A stretch of DNA of 64,000 bases from Linnemannia elongata (GCA_036320915.1 JAXBDG010000004.1:806001-870000), one strand, 5' to 3'; counted from the stretch's first letter, positions 13,793 through 26,370 are shown. The notes: generated from the sequence alone by a model not told the origin. Numbers and translations are program-made.

Positions 13793-16256
13793 ATGGCCGA
13801 AAGCACTGGTAATAACTCTATTGGTTCTTGGTGCAACCTTGCATACAACTATCACATGCGGTCTTCCCAATATGTTTATATATCCTTAAAGTACCATGGG
13901 AACACAGACACTAATGTGTACAATTCTGCCTTTTTTGTTATCGATAACTCACCCACACATAAAAAAACACACACCCACATCTCTTTCTTCTTTCTCTTTC
14001 TTTTTTTTCTTTCATTCTCTCCTTCTTTTCCTCTCACTCCCTTTGGTCTCTCTCTCGCTAATAGCTATCGTTGAGTGTAGCCCCTCCATGGATGCGACGA
14101 CCGAGAATAACCAAAACAATGCGCATTGCGCCGACAACTACCCCAATGAAGCAGGTCACCATCCCACATCCCCCATGGAAGATATCAAGCAAGAAGACAT
14201 GTCCATGGCCCCACCCACGCCTCTGAGCTCTACTCCCAAGCAGAGGCCCACCCCTCTCAAGGGCAGCAAGAGCAGCAACATGCTACGCTCCGTCACTGCC
14301 CCCCACCCCCTCTCTCTCTCATCCAGCCACAGCTCCCTCCACCACTTCCAAACCTCCGGCAGCACCATGTACACAACAGCCCCCACCTCGGCCGGATTCA
14401 CTACTACTAACAGCGGACTCACCAGCACAAGCAGCAGCAGCAGCTCTATCTTTACACCCAGCACACCCGTCGGCCCTCTCTCTGCACCTTCTTCACCCTC
14501 CTTCCCCAACCCTACCGCCTCTGGACCCACTGTCCCCTCATCTTTTATGGCGATGAATGGTCACAACTCCAGCCTTTATGAACCATTTCGTCGAAACTCT
14601 GTCCCCATCCTGACGGTTGACCAGGCCGAACACAAACGCAAGGCCTCTGAAGAGAAGCATATGCACCGACAAGGATCGTGGTCAGCTTTGACCTCAAACT
14701 CTCCCTCTTTGGTCAGCGGCCCCATGAGTGGAATGGTTGGCTCCCAGCCGCCGCCCGGTCTCCACCACATCGATGCCGCCCACCTGGACCCTGCCACCAT
14801 GCACTATTACCGGACACAATTCTCTCAACAGAATGCCCTGCAACAACACCAACAGCAGCAACTCAACCTGCAGCAACATGGTCTCAACCAGGTGATGCCT
14901 TCATCCCATTCGTCCAACTGCCCCTCACCTATGCCCGATGGCTTCATGACTGGCGGCTCCATGCACAGTGGTCACCCCAGTTCCGGATCGAGTCATCACG
15001 GCAACACGACAGGTGCCATCCGTGGAAACAGTGCCAAGGTCAAGCGCAACAACTCGATCTGCTCGACCACATCGGTCTCCTCGACCGGCAGTGGTTCCAA
15101 CAACAAGCACCCATGCAAGTTTCAGAGCTGCGAGTGGAGTTTCAAGAGATTCGAGCACCTGAAGAGACACATGCTGGTTCATACAAAGGAACGTCCATTC
15201 CAATGCGATTTTGCTGGATGTAACAAGTCGTTCAGTCGCTCGGATAACTTTTCGGCCCATCTGCGTACCCACTCCAAGAAGGCCCTGGCCCATCGTCGCT
15301 ATGACAGCCGTGGACTCGAGACGGGAGGAAGCACCGGTATCAAGCAAGAGTCCCAGGATTCGTCGTCGGCGGAGCAAGGTTCTGGGGGAGTGGCTGGATT
15401 CATGCCCCACCCATCTCTCCACCTCCCCAACAGCTACAGCACCGGATCCATCAGCCAAGACGCGTCTGAGTATGGCCGTGACTACTCGCCCCCACTTTCT
15501 CCTGGCGGCACTCCCATGGGACGCCCTTCCTCAGCCATGGGCACATCTTCTTCGATGAACGACGATGACTCGTTCGACATGATGGGTCACTCTGGCTACT
15601 CGTTCGGCAACAGTTCGATGTACGCATTGGACCACTTGGACCATCTCAACAGCATGGTCCCCCGTTTTGACTCGATCCGTCTCGACCTCAAGTCGGTCAA
15701 CCCTGGTGACATTCACAAGCAATACGATGATGCGAACCAGTCGGAGGTACTACTTTCGAGCTCGAACCCTAACGGAGAATCACCTCGCGCTTCGCCCATG
15801 CCCCAGTACGAGCACTTTTCCTTCCCATCGTCGATATCGACCCACTTTATGCCCATGATGCCCCCAGGATTCTCGGCCGACTCTGGCAACAACAACATCC
15901 AACAGCAGCACTCACAGCACCCGCACAGCACACATCATAGTGGTGGATTCGGTTCTGAGCCCGACTTCAAGTCGCTTCACTTTTCGCATGGCTCTCATGG
16001 GGCTGGTGGAGATTCTGACTTGCACTATTCCCCATCCCCTCCATCGAACGAGGACAGCTCACATCTTCACCATCCCCAGCCCTACCAGCACGCTTCATAC
16101 CAGGCCAAGGCTGCAGCCACGCCACAGATGCTCCATCATTCGGGTTACGGCTCCCTTCCTCCACTGTCGACGTCGGCTGCGTTGCCTCCTCACCCGTTGA
16201 TGTCCATGTCCTCATCCCTCACTGCTGGTCTTAATGAGGCTGCATCCCGTAAATAG
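13793..16256 (+). CDS. C2H2 zinc-finger transcription factor
   Basis: Exons 13793-13808 and 14065-16256 encode 735 residues. The first exon holds only 16 coding bases (ATG plus four codons and one base). Joining it at G|GTAATA to the acceptor TAATAG gives the frame MAEST-AIVECSPSM. Translating the intron instead gives a hydrophobic F/S/L stretch that is just its pyrimidine tract. Two adjacent zinc fingers of the form C-x4-C-x12-H-x3-H lie at residues 356-378 and 386-408, joined by the linker HTKERPF. The second finger contains FSRSDN, as in Ste12-type and Msn2/Com2-type fungal regulators. The rest is low-complexity: Ser/Thr/Pro-rich at the N terminus, then Gln- and His-rich. It is a nuclear DNA-binding regulator by family; targets are unknown. 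The leader is unusually long. Confidence 0.88.
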
Positions 16257-16967
16257 GATGGATGGATGAAGGCCCACATTCCACAATGGCAACGGGGAGT
16301 AGTATAAAAACAACAACAAAGCAGCGCACCTTCGCTTTTATTATGTAGCCTAGTGTTCGTATGTTTTTTATTTTCTGCCTTGACCCATTACGCGACTTGT
16401 TGCACCCTTCCACTCCTTCTTTACTTCTATTTATCCTTTTTCTTCTCTTTTAAGATGATGCTGCCTTACCTTTCCTTTTTCTTCATTCTTTTCTCACCCT
16501 TTCGCGGTGTGTATATATCCCTCTTTCTCCCTTTTTTCTTTTCAAAAACTTTCAGCATTGGCCCTTTCGACCTCAACCTTCCTAGCCTTTGCTTTAGACC
16601 CTCCATACTTTTCTTTTCTCTCCCTTCCTTGCTAGCTTTCTGTTGTTTTCAGTAGACCATATTTTTTTTCTTGCTTTGTTGCTTGCTCCTATTTTTTTTT
16701 TTTTACTTTGTACCTGTTGTTATTGCCCTTGATCCTTTTTTTTATTTTTTTTTTTATGTTGTTGTCGCGCTTTGCTGTTTGTGCACCTAGAATTTTTCCG
16801 CTTCTCTATCTTACTTATCTTCCATTTTCGCTTCTTTGCAAATCTCTCTTTTTTTCGATAATAAACAATAATCAAACAAAAAAAAAAAATATGCGCTATG
16901 GTTGTGGAGTGTGGCGAGACAAAAATGGGGTTTGTGGAAGAGGGGGCGGAAATACTTTGACGAGGTG

Positions 16968-17006
<39 letters not shown>

Positions 17007-18068
17007 GTTTCTTCTCATGGCCTACCTTTCACGCAAAAACTTGATCAAAGGTAGTTGGTCCAACATTCAACATGTTGTCAGTTACTTTGCACATGCCAGA
17101 AGAATAGAGTGTGAGAACCAGATCCTCTTCTTTTTTTCTCATCTATGGAGAAGGGGAGTGAAAGTTAGAGAGTGTGAGAGGAAGAAAGGAAGGCATAAAT
17201 GTATGAGAGTAAAGTAAAACAGCATGTTTGTTTTTGGTCGATCCACAATCCATCGTTCTGTTTCCCACACGCTCTTACATCTCTCCCCCTTTCTCTCCCC
17301 CCCTTGAACAAATTGACTGAGTAAGTAAGCGATGCGAGGGGACACCAATTGGTTGAGAACAGCGAAAGGGTTGAGTGGGAAGAAAAGAAAAGGAAGACAT
17401 GTAAAGGGGAAAAAAAGCAAGAGCTGGAAGAATCCACTTTTTTGAATCAGGAAGAAGGTGCTTGTATATATATGTTGCAAGTCTAGAACGCTTCTTGTCC
17501 CTTCTTAATGTTATCAAAGGTCGATCTCAAAAAATGAAAAAAGCGTCAACAATAGCGATTATGTGTGAAAGTGGGTGTCTGTCAGTCTTGTAGTGGTACA
17601 ATCGAGCGGGCCATCTTTTTTCTTCTTTGTTCACTTTTTCCCTTTGTTCTTTGTCCTTTGGCCTTGTCCCAGGCCCGCCCCTTACTGTCTGTCGAGTCAG
17701 TCAAGGATGACCAATGGACAAAAAAATAAGATACTTTGTTCCCCTTGTTTCTGTCTTCTTTGTCCTTTTTTTCACTCTTCCACGTCCATCAAAGACAACA
17801 ACAGCGTCTTCTCTCTCTCGTTCTCATACCCCGTCCTTCTCGGTAAGTTCATCCTAGCTGCACCACATCCCTCGCAGTCGTAATCAACACCTTGTTATGC
17901 ATCTCATAATTACACGCCCTCTCATCACCTTCTATTCTCATTCGCCACCTCATCCTGACGACACGACATCTCTTTCGCGTCGTCGACTCATCGCTTCTCG
18001 AACTGACCTCTTCCTCCTTTTGTTTTTCTCCGCCTTGTTCACTTTGTTAGAAAAAGAAGAAAAAAAAA
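16257..18068. other. Intergenic: 3' region of zinc-finger gene and leader of acetyl-CoA synthetase
   Basis: T-rich sequence with AATAA-like motifs near 16860, a 31-nt poly(T) run, and a pyrimidine-rich leader from about 17600 to the start at 18069. I see no gene here. Confidence 0.6.
16972..17002. repeat. Poly(T) tract, 31 nt
   Basis: Uninterrupted run of 31 T between the zinc-finger gene and acetyl-CoA synthetase. Confidence 0.9.
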
Positions 18069-20375
18069 ATGTCCGACAACCCTGAAGATACCCTCTACCC
18101 AGTCCCCGCTCGTCTGCTGGACAAGGCTCAGTGCCCCGAGCCCTACATTACCTCTGTCGAGCAGTATCAAAAGATGCACCGTCAGTCCATCGATCAACCC
18201 GAGGAATTCTTTGGCAAGGTACTGTCGTCTTTGCTTAATGAAAAAAGAGTTGTAGCAGTTTTTTTACAAACGCAATAGCTCAAAACTGGAGCGAATTGCA
18301 CGCCAAGAAAAAAAAAAAGAAAGAAAGAAAGGGAACAAAAGAAACACCAGCATATGCACTCGTTTCTAACTTATTTGGTGCATCTTTTCTACTAATACGA
18401 TTGAATAGTTGGCGACGGAACTGTTGTCGTGGTCAAAGCCGTTTCACACAGTCCGCCATGGAGGACTTGATCATGGCGATATTGCGTGGTTTTTGGAGGG
18501 GCAACTGAATGCTTCTTACAACTGTGTCGACCGCCACGCCATCGCCACCCCCAACAAGGTAAATTTTATTTTTCTTATCGATTCTACATTTTGTCAAAGC
18601 CATAAAGCCATGCTGTCTATTTATGATACTATTGCTAAACGTACTAAGACCATACCCCCACTGACCCCACTGTTCATATAAAACACTCCATAAAATAGGT
18701 GGCAATGATCTACGAGGCTGACGAACCGAACCAGTCAGAAAACATCACCTATGGAGATCTCCTCCGCAAGGTTAGTCAGCTCGCAGGAGCCCTGCGCGCC
18801 CGTGGAATCCGCAAAGGCGACACTGTCGCAATCTACATGCCCATGATCCCTGAGGCCGTGGTCGCCTTCCTGGCCTGTGCTCGTATCGGCGCCTTGCACT
18901 CTGTCGTCTTTGCTGGCTTCTCGGCTGAGGCTCTTCGTGACCGCATCAAGGACGCCAACTCTCGATTGGTCCTCACCTCGGACCAGGGCAAGCGTGGAGG
19001 CAAGACCATTGAGACCAAGAGGATTGTTGACGAGGCTCTCAAGTCCTGCCCCTCGGTCGAGACAGTCATTGTTTGCCAGAGGACAGGCCATTCGGACGTG
19101 CCCATGACTCCAGGAAGAGATGTCTGGTGGGGCGATGAGGTCTCTAGACAGCCCAGCTACATAGCCCCCGAGGCTATGCACTCCGAGGATCCTCTGTTCT
19201 TGTTGTACACTTCTGGATCGACTGGACAGCCCAAGGGTGTCATGCACACAACGGCAGGTTACCTGTTGGGAGCTGCAGCGACGGTCAAGTATGTCTTTGA
19301 CTACCACCCAGGAGATATCTTTGCCTGCATGGCCGATGTCGGTTGGATCACCGGACATACCTACATCGTCTATGGGCCCTTAGCCTTGGGAGCAACGACA
19401 GTCTTGTTCGAGTCCATCCCCACCTACCCAACTCCCTCGAGATACTGGGAGTTGATCGCCAAGCACAAGGTGACCCAGTTCTACACTGCTCCCACTGCCA
19501 TCCGCGCTCTTCGTCGATTAGGCGATTCCTGGGTTGAGGGTCATGACCTCTCCTCCCTGCGTGTCCTCGGAACTGTCGGTGAGCCCATCAACCCCGAGGC
19601 TTGGCACTGGTACAATGATAAGGTCGGCAAGGGCCGCTGTGCTATTGTCGACACCTACTGGCAGACCGAGACTGGATCCCACATTGTCACACCTCTTCCT
19701 GGAGCCATTGCAACCAAGGCCGGCTCGGCCACTTTCCCCTTCTTTGGAATCGACCTGGCGATCTTGGACCCTGTCACTGGCAAGGAGTTGGCTGGTAACG
19801 ATGTCACAGGAGTCTTGGCTGTCAAGAAAGCATGGCCTTCGATTGCTCGCACCATTTATGGTGACCACAAGCGGTTCATGGAGACGTATTTGAGACCCTA
19901 CCCTGGTTACTACTTCACAGGCGATGGCGCAACGAGGGATAAGGACGGTTACATCTGGATCCGAGGCCGCGTCGATGATGTGATCAACGTCTCGGGCCAT
20001 CGTCTCTCGACGGCCGAGATTGAGTCTGCGCTGATTATGCACCCTACCGTCGCCGAGGCGGCAGTCATTGGTGCTACCGACGATGTCACAGGACAATGTA
20101 TCCATGCCTTTGTCTGTCTGAAGCCCGGCATCTCATCTCACTCCACTGACTTGTCGAAGGAGCTGGTTCTTCAGGTTCGCAAGGTGATTGGACCTTTTGC
20201 GGCGCCCAAGAAGATTTATTTGGTCGAGGATTTGCCCAAGACGCGGTCGGGCAAGTTGATGAGGAGGATCTTGAGGAAGATTGTGGCTGGTGAAAAGGAC
20301 TCTTTGGGAGACATCTCGACTCTTGCTGACCCCTCCGTTGTTGCTGCCTTGATTGTTAAGGTCGAGAGCTCGTGA
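18069..20375 (+). CDS. ACS: Acetyl-coenzyme A synthetase (acetate-CoA ligase)
   Basis: Three exons, 18069-18218, 18409-18558 and 18699-20375, join in phase 0 to give 658 residues, the usual family size. The enzyme activates acetate with ATP to acetyl-AMP and then forms acetyl-CoA, feeding acetate and ethanol catabolism and histone acetylation. Visible signatures are the N-terminal ACS region (SWSKPFHTV), the P-loop [15 protein letters not shown], the [10 protein letters not shown] region, the hinge [16 protein letters not shown], and the C-terminal [11 protein letters not shown] with catalytic Lys619. That lysine is the one acetylated by regulatory acetyltransferases in this family. There is no mitochondrial presequence, so a cytosolic or nuclear location is likely. 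All key motifs are intact. The GTG that opens the third exon is an ordinary valine codon, not a start. Confidence 0.96.
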
Positions 20376-20439
20376 GGGTTCAATGAAAAAGGGACGAGAG
20401 GCGTTGAAAAAGAAGTCGTAGTAGCTTTTATTATCAAAA

Positions 20440-20445
20440 AATAAA
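20440..20445 (+). terminator. Polyadenylation-like signal of ACS
   Basis: AATAAA 65 bp after the ACS stop codon, in an A/T-rich stretch. Confidence 0.5.
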
Positions 20446-21806
20446 TATACCATCCAAGCGGAACAAAGAAAAGAACGCTTCAGGAGATGAGCTGAGGAGA
20501 GTTTCAGGGGGGAGGGTCAATGGTGCGAGCTCACAAAATGGAAGCGTCGTTCAAAGGTAAATATCCACTCAACTCGATGTCGTGTACATTAATCTTCAGA
20601 GAATGGAAGTCACCTTCTTGAGAGTAGCGGATTAAACCATGGTATCTCCTCTTTGCTGCCTTACTTTGGAGCCACCACTAACGGATGGCATGCAGCATGT
20701 CTTCCAAGAGAAAAAAATGCCAGGTAAAAGGGTGTTCCTCGTCCGCTAAGAAAGACTTGGATATCCATTTTCTTTTTTATTTTTAGTCACAGCATCTAAA
20801 GCCTCAAATATTGAACATGTTCACTCCGAAGTCGACATGTCTATGATCCATCCACCTTCCATATGCAAGGAAGTTTTCCATGTTAACGCTCAGACTTGCT
20901 GAGGCGTTCATTTTTTTTAAGCTTTTTGCTCAGTTGCTAGACATTCATTTTTTTATTATTTATTTTTTTGTGTTGCTTCAACTTACGAGATAGCCCAGCA
21001 AAGAATAACGAACCCCGCGTGTTTTCATTCAACTAATGCTAGGAAAAAAAAAAAGGATGTGTAGATTGTTGTCAGCTTTTTTGTGTGCAGCCAACCAAGT
21101 GACATTTTTAACCTGACTGGCTGACTAGGATGTCTCTTTGTCAAATGGCAACAACCCCCCCTCCCTCCCTCCTCTGTCATTTCTTTCAACTCAGCGCCGC
21201 GCGCTACGGCTATTTCAAACAGTGGCGTTATGGGGAAAACGCAAAAGACGTACTGACCTTGTACCATCTTCACCGGACACTTACAAAGTCATGCTAAAAT
21301 ACCTCCTTTGCGTGCATGAAGGGATAAGGAAAGGAGGGAGGGGCTACATCGCGCAGCCTCACTCATCACCATTTCCGCGCACCCGCAAAGAAGAGTAGAG
21401 AAAGGAATATTTATTTTGCCTCAACTATGCCTCCTTTTCTTTCGTCCTCCTGTGCTCTTGGCATCATAATTCCCTTTCACTTTAATGCCTTTTGGAGTTG
21501 CTGGAGCAAAAGGTAAGAAGGCAAGAAAATAAAGGAGGTTAACGAAGGGATGAAAGGATGGAGAGGGGGATCAGCGTCGGGAATAGGATATGCCGTTGCA
21601 ACAATTGTCAGGAGGAGAAAATGGTAGTGAGATCATTCACTGCGTAACATACCCATTTTTTTTTTCATGCATTGTGGACATAACAATGTTTTGTTGCAAT
21701 TGAATGACAATGGATAACAAACAAGGAACTGACGTCCAATTCCGATGAACCCTTTTACTTCCTTCCCTCCTTCCCTCTTTGCCTTTTCAATGGCGTCGAA
21801 GAAAGA

Positions 21807-21816
21807 TATAAAAAGG
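21807..21816 (+). promoter_or_regulatory. TATA box of the FAD monooxygenase gene
   Basis: TATAAAAAGG lies 165 bp upstream of the ATG at 21981. It is a near-consensus TATA element at a plausible distance. Most other genes in the window lack one, so it suggests inducible expression. Confidence 0.5.
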
Positions 21817-21927
21817 AAACATTTTTTTGTTTGTTTATTTTTTCTTTTCTCTTCATTCCCATCCTCACAACACCCACGAACACGGACGCACGCAGCTAAT
21901 AAACCTAAACGGGTATAAACATTGCTT

Positions 21928-21954
21928 CAACAACAACAACAACAACAACAACAA
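21928..21954 (+). repeat. (CAA)9 repeat in the 5' leader
   Basis: Nine CAA units lie 27 bp before the start codon of the FAD monooxygenase. The leader is unstructured and A/C-rich. Confidence 0.85.
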
Positions 21955-21980
21955 AGAAACCACAGCAAGCAAGTTCAAAC

Positions 21981-24652
21981 ATGGCTTCAGAATCATCTTC
22001 TTCATCATCGAGTTCACCTGCTTCACCTGCATCTTCATATTCCTCCCTCACAGAACCATCACCACCTCATTCTCCATCCCTCGACGCCACAACATCATCC
22101 AACATCGACATTCCCGTCCTTATCTCGGGTGCTGGTCCAACAGGTCTCATGGCCGGCTTCCTCCTCGCAAAGATGGGCATCCGTAGTCGAATCATCGAGC
22201 GTGATATGGCACCCACTCCTGACTCTCGAGCCGTTGGAACCCACGCACGAACTATCGAAATCCTCAAGCTTACGGACAAAGCTGTGTATGAGGAAGTTGG
22301 AAGCCAATCATGGAGGTCCGAGTCGATGCGATTCTACTTTGGAAACAGTCTGGTAGCAGACATAAAGCCGAAACCAAGTAATGATTCAGAGTTTCATGTC
22401 CCCTGGATGTTGGCGCAGACTGAGACGGTCAAGATTCTGACGGATGCGTATGAGAAGACGGGGATGGGGAAGGTGGAGCGTGGGTGGGAGCTGTTGGATA
22501 CCAAAGTTGTTGAGCAAGAACAGGAGCAGGTTGAACACCAGCAGGCAGAGGATGGAACGACACAGGATGTGAAAACGACGACTAGAACGACCTCATGGGT
22601 GGAGACGACGATGCGAAGGGCGATCGAGGGAACCAACAAGCGCAAAGGTGAGAGTGTGGTTTTGGGTACTGTTGACATGGCAGGGGAGGACGAGGACAAG
22701 GATTATGAGGTCAAGGTAGTCCGGTCCGAGTACTTGATTGCCTCTGACGGTGGCCGCTCGACTGTCCGACACCGACTCAACATCCCGTTCCCAGGCCGCA
22801 CCCGCGACTACAACTTTATTCTATTTGATGGACATGTCGAGACCGACCTGTCCACCTCCCATATAACGTAAGTTTACAAGTTAATTTGTACATGATCCTC
22901 TTGTCCCTTGTCTTCTTGCGTATCTGCGAATATGAATCATTGACCCCATGTATCAATGCAACATGCACAAAGGATGATCGTTATTTTTGTATCTTCTATG
23001 TTCTAAACCCCTTGGCCCCTTCTTGCCTTTTCGCCCCCCTCATTGCCTGTGCTATGAAAAATAGGTTCATCAATGGAGATAATCGTCATTCAGTCGGAAT
23101 GTTCCCCATCCGCGACAACAGAGTCCGCATGATGCTCGACGACGGTACACTGACCCAAGAACAGTTCAATGCACGCGAGCCCAAGACTCCGACCAAGGAA
23201 TACTTTGAAAAGCTCCTTGAGGAGACACTAGGCACCCTCAAGCTCAAGGTCCTCAGCTACAACTGGTTGACCTATTATAGGGTCAATGAGCGTCGGGCTG
23301 CAGAGTTTACTCACAAGCGACGGATTTTTTTGGCTGGTGATTCTGCCCATTGTCATTCCCCTGCTGGTGGCCAAGGTAAGTTATCAAGAGTTATGATGTT
23401 ATGTGTATCTTTTGCTGGGAATCAAAATGTTTGTTGCCCTTGTGCCCTTTCGCGCTTTCTTGCATTATGCATCAAACTAACTAAATACGCGCGCGTACCT
23501 TTCTCATCGTACTACTTGTTACACATACGGATGGAACAAACAGGAATGAACACGGGTCTTCAGGATTCATACAACCTGGCATGGAAGATCGCGCTGGTTC
23601 TCAATGGAACAGCACCTCAATCGCTTTTGGACTCTTACAACGAAGAGCGCATCCCTATTGCTGACGAGATTATCAAGTTCTCGGCCAAGACCCTGGACAA
23701 CGGTGTCTATCAAGGCTGGTTGTCGTCTAATATGAAGCGAATGATGCTCTCAATCGTCCCCTTTCTCGTTCGTTACTTGCCCAATGGCAGGAGCCGTCCT
23801 CCCTTCTCCATGGTACGGAAACAACACGGGTGCATTGTCTTTTGTTTCGTTTTTATTTTTTTTTCTGTCATGAAACCTTGTGGGAACGCAGCGTTGTTTA
23901 ACTTTCTTTTTATTCCGATTTTCTAAATGCAACAATAGCTGGGACTCAGGTACCACGAGAATTCGGTCAACAAGGCGCACAAATCTCAGCACTACCCTGT
24001 CACAGGACCTGCTTCCATCGGGCAAAGAGCCCCCGACGACATCCTTGTCCCCTTTACAGCACCCGCAGATACATCGGTACTAAGGTCAGAGTCTCTGGCT
24101 GAACTGGAGGAAGATTTGACTGATCAGCCCAAAACAACACGACTCTACGAACTCCTTGCCTTCCCTGGTGTCTTTCACATCCTCGTCTTTGCAGCCAATC
24201 GTCTCGCGAAGGAAAAGGACTTTGATTGCTGTCTGGTCAAGGATGTTGACCATTACCAACGGGTATGGTCGTCCAGGTGGCCAGGTCTCAGAGGAGTATT
24301 GGAGTCAAACGCGACCTCGGAAGCGATGATGTGCAAGAAGATGAAGTCAACACCTCAGTTCATGGTCCATGTCATCTCTAGCGCTACACCCTCCTCCTTC
24401 GAATCAGATCACAATGAGACAACGACAACAGTATTGGCTGACAGGGAGGTAGGGTTTGGAAAGGTGTATATCGATTGCGAAGGAGGGCGATTGCATGAGC
24501 GGTATGGATTCGCGAGAGTGTCGACTAAGAAGGCCGGAGGAGGGATTGTTGTTCTTCGCCCTGACACGCATATCGGGTTCCGGGTGTCGAATGTTGAAAG
24601 TGCTGCGTGGGTGGAAGTGGATGAGTACTTTGGGTCTATCTTGGTCAATTAG
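21981..24652 (+). CDS. FAD-dependent monooxygenase, phenol hydroxylase-like
   Basis: Four exons, 21981-22867, 23065-23375, 23544-23812 and 23939-24652, give 726 residues. The N terminus is Ser/Pro-rich. The dinucleotide fold follows with GAGPTG at residues 50-55. The second FAD/NADPH region reads YLIASDGGRSTVRH, and the third is FLAGDSAHCHSPAGGQG with the GD pair at 387-388. That last motif is split by an intron and restored exactly on splicing. The C-terminal 200 residues match the thioredoxin-like domain of phenol hydroxylases. By family the enzyme would hydroxylate an aromatic ring using NAD(P)H and O2, in phenolic breakdown or secondary metabolism. The substrate cannot be read from the sequence. 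There is no neighbouring ring-cleavage or biosynthetic gene, so a cluster is not indicated. A 60-residue acidic, Gln-rich insertion sits around residues 175-215. Confidence 0.93.
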
Positions 24653-25337
24653 GATTTTACTAGATTAAATGTGCAGAAGTCTTCTGCTGTTTTGTAGAAA
24701 AGTAAACGTATAGACAAATGGATTAAAGAGCGTGGTTCGACTCGACGCTTTTCTCATCGCCTTTCCATGATTCTATCCTATCCCCCTTGTTGAGCCGCCC
24801 GATCCCTTGTTCCACTTTTTTTTTTTCAATCCCCTTCAACTTTCATCCCTGACTTGATTCTTGATCCTTGGGGCTCGCTCCTTTTGATTTTTTCATCTCT
24901 TGGCGAGCCAGGAGCTCGTTTCACGCCTTGTCTCGAGTTCACCTCCACTGTTGCGCTCTAGATCTCCCGTTGTGTTTTTTCATCCTGCCCACCCTGCATA
25001 CATCTCTTACCGTACTTGGCTCTTCTCTCCCACCCATGACCCCTCCCTTTCTTTTCTTTTCGGCTCTCCCTTTTATGCCTCTTGGACACCTCCGTCGTTT
25101 CCTTGCCTGTATCCAATTACATTCCCGCAAGTTTTCTTCCATCTTCTGTATCGTTCTCATGTAAATCAAGTATCCTTCTTCTCACTTCCAATGCTATGTG
25201 GCGTCTACTTCTTAAAGAATTGTTTAAAAAGAAACAAGCAACACTTTTTTTCGTTCGCCATTTTTCAATTCAGAACACTCCTTCCATTCCTCTATCCTCC
25301 CTTTCTCCAGGACAAAAAAAAAATAACAATACCTATC
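24653..25337. other. Intergenic between FAD monooxygenase and CAP protein
   Basis: Pyrimidine-rich leader of the CAP gene. A small hairpin-capable sequence (AGCGT...ACGCT with an 11-nt loop) lies at about 24730, shortly after the monooxygenase stop. No gene seen. Confidence 0.55.
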
Positions 25338-26152
25338 ATGGTGCCCGTTAATCCCCTCGTTTTCCTTGTTATTTATTGCATTGCAAACTTTGCAACCGTC
25401 CGCGCCTCTTATTGCCCTAATGACTTTCCCATATTCGATATTGGCATCCTCCCTGGACAAGAAGTCGTGTACAGTCATAATAGACTTCGCCGCCTTTTAA
25501 ATGTCCCTCCCTTGGTTTGGGATGAAGCTTTAGCGAGGAAGGCCCAAAACGCGTTACTGATTTGTGATATCAAACGTGGGGGGGGGGCATTCGTTGTATA
25601 TTTTTGTGGCATGAAGTATCTTGATCTTCATTTGCCGATGGCCTTATTCACACCCTTTATCTTTCCAAGGTCGGAGGTAACACATATTTTGAGTTCTATC
25701 CTATTCCATGGTCCACTGGATTCAACATTACAGAAGCTGTTGAGGCTTGGTCGAATGAATGCCAACGCTACATTTATGGGTCCACTTCTACGTTACCAAC
25801 AGGTAAGGTTTTGCTGCATGAAAAAGGGGTGGGGGGAGGACGTCTTTATATTTTTTCAACCTGATTCATTTATTAATGTTCAGTATCAATGGTCGCCCAC
25901 TCATGTTTCATTACTTTTCTGCAAAAAACACATCCAGAACACTATACACAGTTAATGTGGGCTAAATCCACACACGTTGGCTGCGCTGCAATATCTTATC
26001 AGCGCGTCAAAGAGTACGATGACCTAAAACGTAGGTACGTCAGGAGTTATTATTGTGCCTATGGTCCTGGCGGTAATCTCGTCGGTGAGCTTCCTTATGT
26101 TGCCAATCTCAGACGTCCCGCAGGCTTCTGTCGTCAGCCTATCTCCGTCTGA
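25338..26152 (+). CDS. Secreted CAP (SCP/PR-1/Pry-like) domain protein
   Basis: Exons 25338-25595, 25670-25802 and 25884-26152 give 219 residues. A signal peptide covers about residues 1-23, ending near VRA|SYC. The CAP fold is shown by HNRLRRLLNVPPLVWDEALA, WSTGFNITEAVEAWSNEC, the CAP1 motif EHYTQLMWAKSTHVGCA and the CAP2 motif YYCAYGPGGN. Family members are secreted. Fungal Pry proteins bind sterols or fatty acids, and PR-1 relatives act at the cell surface or host interface. One oddity is that the usual GEN(L/T)Y reads GGNTY, so a glutamate of the conserved His/Glu tetrad is missing. Another is that exon 1 contains a run of 10 G at 25578-25587, so a one-base sequencing error there would shift the frame. 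Introns are 74 and 81 bp. The start is the ATG that begins the signal peptide; the frame is open further upstream only through leader sequence. Confidence 0.85.
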
Positions 26153-26292
26153 TCAAATAGCCTTTTCTGTCAATGCGAAAATCCCTTTGCTCTCATTTTT
26201 TTTTCTCGTCGTCAACCCCGGACCCCCACCAAGTGCGCCTTGTTTTAGTCGTACTCCCCGTCCCCCCTCTCGCTGTCCCTCAAGAATATACA

Positions 26293-26298
26293 AATAAA
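26293..26298 (+). terminator. Polyadenylation-like signal of the CAP gene
   Basis: AATAAA 141 bp after the CAP stop codon. Confidence 0.45.
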
Positions 26299-26368
26299 AA
26301 GGGTATCCATACCACCTCCAATGCTACATTTTCACTCCCATGGAGCATTCAACGAGGAGATTGGGCAT

Positions 26369-26370
<2 letters not shown>

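Larger units (their letters stand above)
20376..21980. other. Intergenic: 3' region of ACS and promoter of FAD monooxygenase
   Basis: Mixed A/T-rich sequence with short homopolymers. An AATAAA motif sits just after the ACS stop, and a TATA box and CAA repeat lie before the next start. No supported gene. Confidence 0.6.

Noticed and set aside
13896..14088. N-terminal extension of the zinc-finger frame with a hydrophobic segment
   Set aside because: It is the translation of an intron pyrimidine tract. Splicing 13808 to 14065 gives a better frame and a start at 13793.
18699..18701. GTG as a start of acetyl-CoA synthetase
   Set aside because: It is the first codon of exon 3. Two upstream exons restore the N-terminal ACS domain and the normal 658-residue length.
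18735..20105. Minus-strand frames of 207 and 195 codons opposite acetyl-CoA synthetase
   Set aside because: Mirror frames of a GC-rich coding exon; no motifs.
24731..24751. tRNA B-box-like GGTTCGACTC after the monooxygenase gene
   Set aside because: No A box, cloverleaf or 7-nt T-loop. It is only a short hairpin with an 11-nt loop.
24900..25337. Upstream part of the long frame containing the CAP protein
   Set aside because: A signal peptide starts exactly at 25338, and the upstream residues are leader-like.
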